From contig CAJUQO010000048.1 of assembly GCA_910588295.1 (NCBI GenBank), forward strand, positions 1-25,767: a stretch of 25,767 nucleotides of DNA, given 5' to 3'. Every line of letters begins with the position of its first letter. Positions within the stretch are counted from its first letter, which is position 1. The translations under genes and the position numbers were made by a program. Source of the DNA: an uncultured Lachnospiraceae bacterium (GTDB lineage Bacteria; Bacillota; Clostridia; Lachnospirales; Lachnospiraceae). The notes under the pieces were generated by a model, which made no database searches, had not been told where the DNA came from, and saw only the letters and a program-made list of their open reading frames with translations. Of this stretch, positions 8,065-15,349 are shown piece by piece.

Positions 8065-8970
8065 TCAGCTGCCCCTCTCTCTCTGGCTCCTCCTGCGGAA
8101 TTCCATCGGCGTACATCCCTTCATCCGTTTGAACACCCGCGTATAATAGCAGGGATTGGCGAAACCGCAGCGCCCCGCCACCTCCGTGATCTCCCAGTCG
8201 CTCCCGGCCAGCAGCGACAGACTCTGGTCAATCCGGTAAGCCAGCAAATAGTCAAACATCGTCACCTGCATATATTTTTTAAAAAAACGGCAGCATTCAC
8301 TTTTACAGATATTGACCTGATCCGCAATCTGATCCAGCGTGATCTTTTCCTCATAATGCTCCTGGATAAAGCGGAGGATTTTGCGGATCCGCTCCTGACT
8401 GCGGTCGGGAATAATCTCTCCGGCGTTTTCCCCGTGACCGGCATGGCGATAAATATCCAGCCAGATCTGCATCAGAGACAACTGGATCTCCATTTCCACG
8501 GTATCGTTCTTTTCCTGACAAGCGGCCCAGATCCCGGACAGACGCTCCAGGATGTCCTGCTGCCATCCGCCGTCCGGTTCCAGGGAAAATGCCGAAAGAG
8601 CCGTATCCCGGATGACCGGGTGGACATACTTGGTGTAAAGCAGGCTGGCGCTGTAGCCGTACAACACTTTCGTATCGAAAGTAACGGAAATGTAACGGCA
8701 GTCCCCGGCATCCGCCATGCGGCCCGTATGCAGGGCATTGCTGTTGCAGAACAGCCCCTGGCCCGGCTTCAGACGCCAGGTATCCTCGTTCACCTGATAT
8801 ACGATCTCCCCCTCCAGCACAATGGTCAGCTCGATCTCCGGATGCCAGTGCCAGAGAAAAGAACCGCCATAGGCGGACAGCCGTTCTTCGCTGACCATCA
8901 CCGGAAAGGCATAACTGCCGTGTTCTTTCAGTTCTTTTTTATCCCGATCCGTGCGTATCTGCACCGTCAT
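8065..8970 (-). CDS. AraC-family transcriptional regulator
   Basis: A 301-residue regulator. The N-terminal half holds a cupin sugar-sensing domain (HWHPEIE at 41-47, the second conserved stretch near NALH at 78-81), and the C-terminal about 100 residues form the double helix-turn-helix of AraC/XylS proteins (KILRFIQEHY at 197-206, ITLDQIADQVN at 210-220, a second helix pair around 258-285, terminal TPMEFRRR). A GGAGGAGGG site precedes ATG 8970. The gene is divergent from galK, with a 169-base shared region that contains a 19-base palindrome, so it is the obvious candidate regulator of galK-galT. That link and the inducer (a galactoside) are inference. Confidence 0.88.
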   Translation of the reverse strand: MTVQIRTDRDKKELKEHGSYAFPVMVSEERLSAYGGSFLWHWHPEIELTIVLEGEIVYQVNEDTWRLKPGQGLFCNSNALHTGRMADAGDCRYISVTFDTKVLYGYSASLLYTKYVHPVIRDTALSAFSLEPDGGWQQDILERLSGIWAACQEKNDTVEMEIQLSLMQIWLDIYRHAGHGENAGEIIPDRSQERIRKILRFIQEHYEEKITLDQIADQVNICKSECCRFFKKYMQVTMFDYLLAYRIDQSLSLLAGSDWEITEVAGRCGFANPCYYTRVFKRMKGCTPMEFRRRSQRERGS

Positions 8971-9054
8971 GACCGTCCCTCCTCCCCCCTTATCACAGCC
9001 TGAACAGGCCGGATAAGTTTTTTCTCAATATCGTATGGTTATTATTCAATATAA

Positions 9055-9086
9055 TTGTTGTTAGTGCCGATTAGGCACTATATACT
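9055..9086 (+). promoter_or_regulatory. galK promoter region with palindromic operator
   Basis: The perfect inverted repeat TAGTGCCgattaGGCACTA occupies 9062-9080. It falls between a possible -35 TTGTTG (9055-9060) and a -10 TATATA/TATACT (9079-9086). The rest of the 169-base divergent region is AT-rich with no further gene. The palindrome could be an operator for the neighbouring AraC protein or for a LacI/GalR-type repressor encoded elsewhere. Confidence 0.5.
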
Positions 9087-9139
9087 CTCATTATACTGAT
9101 ATTTCGCTTGATGTAAATAAAAACAGAAAGGAATACGCC

Positions 9140-10312
9140 ATGACTTCCAAAGAGCTACAGACCATTTTTCAGGAAACCTTTGCCTCCCGGGCCCTGCCGT
9201 CCGTCTATTTCGCGCCCGGGCGGGTCAACCTGATCGGAGAGCACACCGACTACAACGGCGGCCACGTCTTTCCCTGCGCACTGACCATCGGCACCTACGG
9301 CGCGGTGCGGAAACGGGACGACAGAAAGCTGCGCTTTTACTCCATGAATTTCCCGGATATGGGTATTGTGGAGACCTCCCTGGACGATCTGGTTCCCGAC
9401 AAAAAAGCCGGCTGGACGAACTATCCCAAGGGCGTGATATGGGCCATTGAACAGAAAGGCCATTCGCTGCCCTGCGGGCTTGACATGCTGATCTACGGGA
9501 ATATTCCTAACGGCTCAGGCCTGTCCTCCTCCGCCTCCCTGGAGGTGCTGACCGGCCTGATGGTACGGGATACCTTCGGCTTCGGCGATCTGTCCATGCA
9601 GGATCTGGCCCTGATCGGCCAGTACGCCGAGAACCAGTACAACGGCATGAACTGCGGCATCATGGATCAGTTTGCCTCGGCCATGGGTAAAAAAGACTGC
9701 GCCATTTTCCTGGACACCGCCACGCTGGCATACACCTACGCCTCGGTGGCTCTTAAGGACGCCCGCATCGTCATCACCAACAGCAAGGTCAAACACAGCC
9801 TGGTCACCTCCGCTTACAACGACCGCCGGAGGGAGAGCGAGACGGCGCTGAAGGATCTGCAGGCCGTGTTGGATATCCAGACCCTGGGAGATCTCACGGA
9901 AGCCGAATTCGACGCCAACTGCGACCATATCGCGGATCCGGTCTGCCGGAGGCGCGGAAAACATGCCGTCTATGAAAACCAGCGCACAGTCCGGGCCGTG
10001 GACGCGCTGAACCGCCGCGATGTGGCGGAATTTGGCCGCCTGATGAACGAGTCCCATATATCCATGCGGGACGATTACGAGATATCCTGCCCGGAGATCG
10101 ACCTGCTGGTGGATCTGGCCTGGAAAACCCCGGGCGTCCTGGGCTCCCGCATGACCGGCGGCGGCTTCGGCGGCTGTACGGTCAGCATTGTAAAAAATGA
10201 TGCCGTGGAACATTTTGTCTCCTCCCTGGGCGCCGCTTATAAGGAATCCACCGGGCATGAGGCCGAATTTTATGTGGTGGACATCGGCGACGGCGCCCAT
10301 CGGCTGAACTAA
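9140..10312 (+). CDS. galK: Galactokinase
   Basis: Phosphorylates alpha-D-galactose to galactose 1-phosphate with ATP, the first committed Leloir step, in the cytoplasm. The 390-residue length is normal. All hallmarks are present: the galactokinase signature GRVNLIGEHTDYNGG at 27-41, the GHMP-kinase ATP loop PNGSGLSSSAS at 123-133, the catalytic Asp in GIMDQFAS (D176), and the C-terminal GHMP motif MTGGGFGGC at 338-346. AGAAAGGAA precedes the ATG. It is followed after 67 bases by galT; a strong hairpin lies in the gap. There is no galE or galM nearby. Confidence 0.97.
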   Translation: MTSKELQTIFQETFASRALPSVYFAPGRVNLIGEHTDYNGGHVFPCALTIGTYGAVRKRDDRKLRFYSMNFPDMGIVETSLDDLVPDKKAGWTNYPKGVIWAIEQKGHSLPCGLDMLIYGNIPNGSGLSSSASLEVLTGLMVRDTFGFGDLSMQDLALIGQYAENQYNGMNCGIMDQFASAMGKKDCAIFLDTATLAYTYASVALKDARIVITNSKVKHSLVTSAYNDRRRESETALKDLQAVLDIQTLGDLTEAEFDANCDHIADPVCRRRGKHAVYENQRTVRAVDALNRRDVAEFGRLMNESHISMRDDYEISCPEIDLLVDLAWKTPGVLGSRMTGGGFGGCTVSIVKNDAVEHFVSSLGAAYKESTGHEAEFYVVDIGDGAHRLN

Positions 10313-10324
10313 TCATAATAAGGA

Positions 10325-10351
10325 CAGCCGTCCGCTCCTGCCGGACGGCTG
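10325..10351 (+). terminator. Hairpin between galK and galT
   Basis: CAGCCGTCCG (10325-10334) and CGGACGGCTG (10342-10351) form a perfect 10-bp GC-rich stem with a 7-base loop, followed by CCCCTTTGCC. The T-tract is poor, so this is more likely a partial terminator or an RNA-stability/processing element that sets the galK:galT ratio than a full stop. The galT ribosome site begins 15 bases further on. Confidence 0.55.
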
Positions 10352-10379
10352 CCCCTTTGCCAATAAGGAGGACATACCC

Positions 10380-11870
10380 ATGTTAAACGAATCCATTGCC
10401 AGACTTGTGGACTACGGCATCCGCCGGGGGCTGACACCGGCCTGTGAAAAAATCTATACAACTAACCTGCTGCTGGAGGTTTTCGGCGAGGATGATTACC
10501 AGGAGCCGGAAGGCCCTTTGGAGGAGCAGCCTCTGGAAGAAATCTTAAAAAGCCTTCTGGACGAGGCCGTCAGCCGGGGGATTATCGAGGACAGCATCGT
10601 CTTTCGGGATCTCTTAGACACAAAAATCATGAACTGCCTGCTGCCCCGTCCCACACAGGTACAGCAGGCCTTCCGGGAGCAGTACGCTCTTTCTCCGATA
10701 ACCGCCACGGAATATTTTTACAAATTCAGCCAGGACAGCGACTATATCCGTCGCTACCGCATCGCCAAAGACATGCGCTGGAAAGTAGACAGCGATTACG
10801 GCGAGATCGACATCACCATCAACCTATCCAAACCAGAGAAAGATCCGAAAGCTATTGCCGCGGCCCGTCTGGCCAAGTCCGGCAGTTACCCCAAATGCCA
10901 GCTCTGTGCGGAAAATGAGGGTTATGCCGGCAGGGTAAACCATCCGGCCAGGGAAAACCACAGGGTCATCCCCATCACCGTGAATGACTCGCCCTGGGCT
11001 TTCCAGTATTCGCCTTATGTATACTATAATGAGCACTGTATCGTCTTTAACCAGGAACATATACCCATGAAGATTGAACGGGCTACTTTTGTGAAGCTGT
11101 TTGATTTTGTAAAACTGTTTCCCCACTATTTTCTGGGCTCTAATGCGGATTTACCTATCGTGGGGGGATCCATCCTCAGCCATGACCATTTCCAGGGCGG
11201 CCACTATACTTTCGCCATGGAGAAGGCGCCTATCGAGATCCGTTTTACGATCCCGGACTATGAGGACGTGGAGACCGGCATCGTAAAATGGCCTCTGTCA
11301 GTGATCCGCATCCGCCACAAGGACGAAAAACGGCTGATTGATCTGGCCGATCATATCCTGACGGCCTGGAAGGGGTACACCGACGAGGCGGCGTTTGTCT
11401 TCGCCGAGACCGACGGGACGCCCCACAACACGATCACGCCCATCGCCCGGAAAAGGGACGGCCTTTTCGAGCTGGATCTGGCGTTGCGCAATAATATTAC
11501 CACCGATGAGCATCCCCTGGGCGTCTATCACCCCCATGCCCAGTGGCACCATATAAAGAAAGAAAACATCGGCCTCATCGAAGTCATGGGCCTGGCCGTG
11601 CTGCCCTCCCGCTTAAAGAGTGAGATGGAGCTTCTGAAAACCTGTATTCTGGAGGGAAAACCCTTTACGGATTACCCAGAACTGGAGAAACATATCCCCT
11701 GGGCAGAAGAGTTCCTGCCGCGGTATGAGACGGTCAATGAAGGCAACATCATGGAAATCCTGCAAAGAGAAATCGGGCGGGTATTCGTCCATGTACTGGA
11801 GGATGCCGGCGTGTTTTCCTGTGACGCTGAGGGTAGAAAGGCTTTCCTGCGATTTGTAGAGACACTGTAA
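10380..11870 (+). CDS. galT: UDP-glucose-hexose-1-phosphate uridylyltransferase, class II
   Basis: Exchanges UMP between UDP-glucose and galactose 1-phosphate, giving UDP-galactose and glucose 1-phosphate. The 496-residue length and sequence match the Firmicutes (class II) GalT type, which is distinct from the E. coli type of about 350 residues. SHDHFQGGH at 267-275 is the nucleotidyl-transfer histidine region, and CQLC at 173-176 is a possible metal site. AAGGAGG is 8 bases before the ATG. It is the last gene of the galKT unit. Downstream, a 33-base hairpin (11907-11939) lies before the tRNA promoter. Confidence 0.96.
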   Translation: MLNESIARLVDYGIRRGLTPACEKIYTTNLLLEVFGEDDYQEPEGPLEEQPLEEILKSLLDEAVSRGIIEDSIVFRDLLDTKIMNCLLPRPTQVQQAFREQYALSPITATEYFYKFSQDSDYIRRYRIAKDMRWKVDSDYGEIDITINLSKPEKDPKAIAAARLAKSGSYPKCQLCAENEGYAGRVNHPARENHRVIPITVNDSPWAFQYSPYVYYNEHCIVFNQEHIPMKIERATFVKLFDFVKLFPHYFLGSNADLPIVGGSILSHDHFQGGHYTFAMEKAPIEIRFTIPDYEDVETGIVKWPLSVIRIRHKDEKRLIDLADHILTAWKGYTDEAAFVFAETDGTPHNTITPIARKRDGLFELDLALRNNITTDEHPLGVYHPHAQWHHIKKENIGLIEVMGLAVLPSRLKSEMELLKTCILEGKPFTDYPELEKHIPWAEEFLPRYETVNEGNIMEILQREIGRVFVHVLEDAGVFSCDAEGRKAFLRFVETL

Positions 11871-11906
11871 AAAGCATGCCCCAGCGTCTTCTGCAGCCAC
11901 AGCTGG

Positions 11907-11939
11907 TTCCCGGACAACGGATGTTCCGGTGTCCGGGAA
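11907..11939 (+). terminator. Hairpin after galT, possible terminator
   Basis: TTCCCGGACA (11907-11916) pairs with TGTCCGGGAA (11930-11939), and an inner CGGA/TCCG stem extends it. It is thermodynamically strong but lacks an immediate T-tract; the next T-rich stretch is some 10 bases on. It is probably the end of the galKT message or a protective 3' hairpin. Confidence 0.45.
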
Positions 11940-11979
11940 TACCGGCGCACATATTTTCCATTGGATTTTGATTTTTTTA

Positions 11980-12008
11980 TTGACAAAACGCAGAAGAATA
12001 GCTATAAT
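11980..12008 (+). promoter_or_regulatory. Consensus promoter of tRNA-Pro
   Basis: TTGACA (11980-11985) and TATAAT (12003-12008) with exactly 17 bases between them: both boxes match the sigma-A consensus at every position. It ends 30 bases upstream of the tRNA. Confidence 0.9.
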
Positions 12009-12038
12009 AGTTTTTGCTTGCAGAAAGTGGGTAAATGT

Positions 12039-12112
12039 CGAAGTGTGGCTCAGCTTGGTAGAGCGCTGCGTTCGGGACGCAGAGGTCGCAGGTTCAAATC
12101 CTGTCACTTCGA
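12039..12112 (+). tRNA. tRNA-Pro (anticodon CGG)
   Basis: Complete 74-base cloverleaf. Acceptor stem CGAAGTG/CACTTCG pairs at all seven positions, with discriminator A at 12112. The D arm is GCTC/GAGC, the anticodon stem CTGCG/CGCAG with loop TTCGGGA, giving anticodon CGG (reads CCG), and G37 is typical of tRNA-Pro. The T arm is GCAGG-TTCAAAT-CCTGT. CCA is not encoded. It has its own consensus promoter and terminator, so it is a single-gene unit. Confidence 0.97.
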
Positions 12113-12133
12113 TTCCTTGGCAGGGGCAATGAG

Positions 12134-12176
12134 TAGCTTAAACACTGGGATTTCAGAGTGTTTGGGCTATTTTTTT
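12134..12176 (+). terminator. Terminator of tRNA-Pro
   Basis: TAGCTTAAACACT (12134-12146) pairs with AGTGTTTGGGCTA (12157-12169), 13 bp with two G.U pairs, followed by a run of seven T. It lies 21 bases after the tRNA. Between it and the next promoter (12312) I see no convincing gene. Confidence 0.88.
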
Positions 12177-12311
12177 GCCTTAAAAAAACTGGCACATCCA
12201 TTTTGCCATCAATGCGGTAAGCTGCCGGACAGGAAACAAATGGCACCAGAACAACCGGGAATTCAGGGACATGAAAGAAGAACTTTTCAAGTGCCTGACG
12301 GTAAAATCATG

Positions 12312-12340
12312 TTGTTGTAATCCTTTTCTTGTGCTATAGT
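12312..12340 (+). promoter_or_regulatory. Promoter of the Rpn remnant
   Basis: TTGTTG (12312-12317) and TATAGT (12335-12340) are 17 bases apart and lie 45 bases upstream of the truncated nuclease frame. Confidence 0.5.
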
Positions 12341-12384
12341 TAACATAAGAACGAGATAGATCTGTCATACTTGTTCATTGCTCT

Positions 12385-12618
12385 ATGATTCATTGCAGGA
12401 AGAAAAAGATATTTGGGAAGGTAATGCAGAATCCTGGACTGTGTACAGAACTGCTCCGGCGTATCCTCCCAGACCTGGACATAGACCATGTGGAATACCC
12501 GGAACTGCAAGTCACAGATTTAGAACTCTCAAACGAACAGATTATTCAAAAGTTACAGAAAATATATCATTTATCGCCCGAAGAAGCCGATAAGTATCTG
12601 CAACTCGAAATAGCATAA
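12385..12618 (+). pseudogene. Internally deleted Rpn-family (PD-(D/E)XK) nuclease/transposase
   Basis: The 77-codon frame reads like the two ends of an Rpn-type protein joined together. KKIFGKVMQNPGLCTELLRR followed by ILPDLDIDHVEYPE is the N-terminal part seen in recombination-promoting nuclease/putative transposase proteins. EQIIQKLQKIYHLSPEEADK is the short C-terminal helix pair. The nuclease core of roughly 200 residues between them is missing, and the usual residues before KKIFGKVM are also degraded. There is no good ribosome site. A clean in-frame join is consistent with an internal deletion. As it stands it cannot be an active nuclease. Confidence 0.65.
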
Positions 12619-12661
12619 TCTACAATTCACATATTTATATTCTACGAGATATACCTAAAAA

Positions 12662-12702
12662 GGAAAGCCTACGAAATAACTTAAATCTTTCATAGGCTTT
12701 CC
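12662..12702 (-). terminator. Long hairpin, terminator-like on the minus strand
   Basis: GGAAAGCCTA (12662-12671) and TAGGCTTTCC (12693-12702) are perfectly complementary, and an inner GAAA/TTTC pair extends the fold. On the minus strand the stem is followed by TTTTTAGG. No minus-strand gene reads into it, so it may be left over from an older element, or serve as a plus-strand hairpin after the Rpn remnant. Confidence 0.45.
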
Positions 12703-12833
12703 GCATTCCGCAAATCTAATATCTTTGTTTAACGAAAAATACTTGAATTACAAATAGGCCGGTTACAATTATAAAGGAAAACTCCTATCATCTTCGGAAT
12801 AAATGTAAAATCAAATTTGCAAAGGTGGTATTT

Positions 12834-13169
12834 ATGGCAGAAATCATAGCCGCAATTATATGTTCTATATTTTCCATAGGATCATTTATAATAAGCATCC
12901 GCTCTTTTATGGAAAAAGGATATTTATTTAATAATGCATATCTTTATGCCACAAAAGAGGAACGCATCCAGATGAACAAACGGCCGTATTATCGACAGTC
13001 GGCTGTTGTATTTATGTTAATGGGAATACTTTTTTTGTTAACTGCCGTTCTTGCGCTATTTTATATCAAATGGATTTTTTATATTGTGATGGCCATCACA
13101 GCTATTATGATCGTTTATGCGGTTGGCTCCTCCATAATAATTGAGAAAAGAAATAAGAACTGTAACTAA
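12834..13169 (+). CDS. DUF3784-like small membrane protein
   Basis: 111 residues from ATG 12834, which has AAAGGTGG five bases upstream; the GTG at 12825 overlaps that site and is unlikely. There are three membrane segments: about 4-24, 56-79 and 82-104. The central loop EKGYLFNNAYLYATKEER and the following MNKRPYYRQSA resemble DUF3784 proteins, a common but uncharacterised group in Firmicutes. It stands alone in an AT-rich stretch (12619-13170) clearly different from the GC-rich genes around it, which suggests acquisition. Function unknown. Confidence 0.7.
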   Translation: MAEIIAAIICSIFSIGSFIISIRSFMEKGYLFNNAYLYATKEERIQMNKRPYYRQSAVVFMLMGILFLLTAVLALFYIKWIFYIVMAITAIMIVYAVGSSIIIEKRNKNCN

Positions 13170-13274
13170 TATTACATCACCGGAGGAACGGCTGCTGATG
13201 TTCCGGCCATGAACAAGTACGGTTTCCGGCCGGTCAGCTTTTTGCTGGAAGCCCTGGATGAGGACGCAGACTGA
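13170..13274 (+). pseudogene. Short C-terminal gene remnant before potD-like gene
   Basis: Directly after the stop codon of the DUF3784-like gene the same frame continues open for 34 codons to TGA at 13272. It encodes a stretch including MNKYGFRPVSFLLEALDED. There is no start with a ribosome site. Base composition changes abruptly near 13175 from AT-rich to GC-rich. It looks like the end of a deleted core gene, possibly the former upstream neighbour of the lipoprotein gene. Identity not recognised. Confidence 0.35.
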
Positions 13275-13300
13275 CCCAAAGATTAAGGAGTGCAAAAAAC

Positions 13301-14368
13301 ATGAAACATACCTATACTATAACCGCCTGGCTGGCGGTCTGTACCCTGCTGGCCCTGACGGGCTGCGGCGGAGAAAAAGCCTCAGCCGAAAGCGAAGATA
13401 ACGCGCTGGTGATCTTTAATTACGGGGATTATATTGATACCCGCGTGCTGGAACTTTTTGAGAAGGAAACCGGCATTACTGTCAAGTATGAGGAATATGT
13501 GACGCCGGAGGATATGTACACAAAATACCAGTCCGGAGCCATCAATTATGACCTGATCTGCACCTCCGAGTATATGGTGGAGAAAATGATCCAGGCCGGA
13601 GAAACGCAGGCCATCGACACCGCGTCTATGGAATATTATGGAAATCTCGACCCGGACTACCTGGAATTCTGCCGCGCATTTGACCCGGACAACAGCCGGG
13701 CCGTCCCCTATTTCTGGGGCACCCTGGGCATCCTCTACAATACAACGATGGTGGAGGAGACGCCGGAAAGCTGGGAAACTCTGTGGGATCCCGCCTACCG
13801 GGATACGCTGATCATGGAAAACAGCATCCGGGACGCTTTTGCCGTGCCTTTAAAACTCAAAGGCTATTCCCTAAATACCACCGACCTGGATGAAATCCGG
13901 GAGGCCCAGCAGATGCTCTTTGACCAGAAGGAACTGGTCATGGCCTATCTGGTGGACGAGTCCCGGGACGCCATGATCTCTGGGGATGCCGCCATGGCAG
14001 TAGTCTACTCTGGCGACGCCACAGCGGCTATGGAATCCAATGAAGACCTGGATTACTGTGTGCCGAAGGAAGGCTCCAATATCTGGCTGGACTGCTGGCT
14101 GATCCCCAAAACGGCCCGCCACAGGGAAGCCGCGGAAAAATTCATCGATTTTCTGAACCGTGAGGATATCGGCCGGATGAATTTCGACTATATCTACTAC
14201 GCCACCCCCAACCGGGCCGTCTATGAGGGCCTGGATGATGAGACGAAGGAAGATGACACGATCTTTCCCGACGATGGGGTGCTGGACAAATGCGAGGTGT
14301 ACAAATATCTCGGCGAGGATATGGAAAGGACTTACAGCAGGCTGTGGAAAGAATTGAAATCATATTGA
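13301..14368 (+). CDS. PotD-like polyamine ABC transporter substrate-binding lipoprotein
   Basis: A 355-residue extracytoplasmic binding protein. It has a lipoprotein signal peptide with lipobox LTGC (Cys 22), then the PotD/PotF-type fold: VIFNYGDYID at 37-46 and FEKETGITVKYEEY near 52-65, followed by YDLICTSEYMVEKM. The mid region YFWGTLGILYNT and the C-terminal WLDCWLIPKTARH region are also typical. It should bind spermidine/putrescine and deliver it to a PotABC permease. A TTAAGGAGTG site precedes ATG 13301. No permease or ATPase gene is adjacent; upstream is degraded DNA. The next gene, an amidohydrolase, starts 24 bases on and is probably co-transcribed. Another small cationic or amino-acid-like ligand cannot be excluded. 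Confidence 0.88.
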   Translation: MKHTYTITAWLAVCTLLALTGCGGEKASAESEDNALVIFNYGDYIDTRVLELFEKETGITVKYEEYVTPEDMYTKYQSGAINYDLICTSEYMVEKMIQAGETQAIDTASMEYYGNLDPDYLEFCRAFDPDNSRAVPYFWGTLGILYNTTMVEETPESWETLWDPAYRDTLIMENSIRDAFAVPLKLKGYSLNTTDLDEIREAQQMLFDQKELVMAYLVDESRDAMISGDAAMAVVYSGDATAAMESNEDLDYCVPKEGSNIWLDCWLIPKTARHREAAEKFIDFLNREDIGRMNFDYIYYATPNRAVYEGLDDETKEDDTIFPDDGVLDKCEVYKYLGEDMERTYSRLWKELKSY

Positions 14369-14392
14369 GATATTACGACAAAGGAACCTGCC

Positions 14393-15244
14393 ATGCGCAT
14401 TGATTTTCACACCCATACATTTCCGGAAGCCATCGCGGCACGGACCATTACCAAATTAGAAAAAAGCGCCCGCACAGCCAGCTATGCCAACGGCACGGCG
14501 GACGGGCTCAGGGCATCCATGGAGCGGGCCGGTATCGATTTCTCGGTGATCCTCCCGGTGGCTACCCGCCCGGGACAGGCGGAAACCATCAACCGGGTGG
14601 CTATAGAGACCAACGACCATCACAGAGAGACCGGCCTGATCTCCTTCGGCGGCATCCATCCGGACAACACCGATTACCGTCAGATCCTGCGAAGCCTGGC
14701 GAAAAACGGCATCTGGGGCATCAAGCTTCATCCCGTCTACCAGCAGACAGACTTCGACGATATCCGCTACATGCGCATCATCGACTGCGCCTGTGAAAAC
14801 GGCCTGGTCGTCGTCACCCACGCCGGTTACGATATCAGCTTCCCCGGCGGCAGCCAGGCTGTGCCGGAGCATATCTTGGCCGTCCTGGATACGGTAAAAC
14901 CGGATAAGCTAGTGCTGGCCCACATGGGCGGCTGGCGGTGCTGGGATGAGGTGGAACAGCATCTGGCCGGGGCGCCGGTGTGGCTGGACACTTCCTTTAC
15001 GGTCACGCCCATACGGCCCGCGGCGGATACCTGCCGCACGCCGGAGGAATGCCGTACTCTCTCGCCGGAACAGTTCTGCCGCACCATCCGCAGACACGGC
15101 GCTGACCGCGTCCTCTTTGGCAGCGACAGCCCCTGGAGCGACCAGAAAGAAGCTATAGAACTTCTCATGGAATCGGAATTCACGCCGGAGGAAAACGCAG
15201 CCATCCTGGGAGACAACGCGAAAAAGCTGCTTGATCTCCCATGA
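14393..15244 (+). CDS. Amidohydrolase-2 family metal-dependent hydrolase/decarboxylase
   Basis: A 283-residue TIM-barrel enzyme of the amidohydrolase family 2 type. Metal and catalytic residues are all visible: HxH at 6-8 (DFHTHTF), a KLHP strand at 111-114, His143 in THAGYD, His177 in HMGGW and Asp245 in FGSDSPW. Family members hydrolyse lactones or amides, or decarboxylate aromatic acids; nothing in the sequence fixes the substrate. AAAGGAAC is 5 bases before the ATG. The short distance to the PotD-like gene suggests co-expression, so its substrate might be linked to what that lipoprotein imports. That is inference. Confidence 0.85.
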   Translation: MRIDFHTHTFPEAIAARTITKLEKSARTASYANGTADGLRASMERAGIDFSVILPVATRPGQAETINRVAIETNDHHRETGLISFGGIHPDNTDYRQILRSLAKNGIWGIKLHPVYQQTDFDDIRYMRIIDCACENGLVVVTHAGYDISFPGGSQAVPEHILAVLDTVKPDKLVLAHMGGWRCWDEVEQHLAGAPVWLDTSFTVTPIRPAADTCRTPEECRTLSPEQFCRTIRRHGADRVLFGSDSPWSDQKEAIELLMESEFTPEENAAILGDNAKKLLDLP

Positions 15245-15323
15245 CACTCTATATATTTTTAGGAAACCACGGATACGTTTTTCTGTAATAGCAAACAGAA
15301 TCCGGAAATACCTCCGACGAAAA

Positions 15324-15343
15324 AGCGGGAGAACCGGCCCGCT
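15324..15343 (-). terminator. Terminator of the PucR-like gene
   Basis: On the minus strand AGCGGG and CCCGCT (plus 15338-15343 and 15324-15329) form a 6-bp GC stem with an 8-base loop, followed by TTTTCG. It is 7 bases beyond the regulator's stop. The interval 15245-15323 also has a weak plus-strand hairpin (CGGAT...ATCCG) after the amidohydrolase. Confidence 0.6.
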
Positions 15344-15349
15344 CTGCTG

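Noticed and set aside
9515..10300. Minus-strand ORF of 261 codons opposite galK
   Set aside because: Shadow of the unmistakable galactokinase reading frame.
11613..12107. Minus-strand ORF of 164 codons beginning MTGFEPATSAS
   Set aside because: It is the antisense of tRNA-Pro and of the galT 3' end; this start is a well-known false ORF produced by reading tRNA genes backwards.
12180..12368. Small ORFs on both strands between the tRNA terminator and the Rpn remnant
   Set aside because: No ribosome site or recognisable motif; a CHQCG stretch on the plus strand looked like half a zinc ribbon but has no second pair.
12113..13300. Search for a duplicated tRNA-Pro 3' end (attachment site) downstream of the tRNA
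   Set aside because: No repeat of the tRNA end such as CACTTCGA was seen up to 13300, and no integrase gene is adjacent, so an integrated element using this tRNA cannot be claimed.
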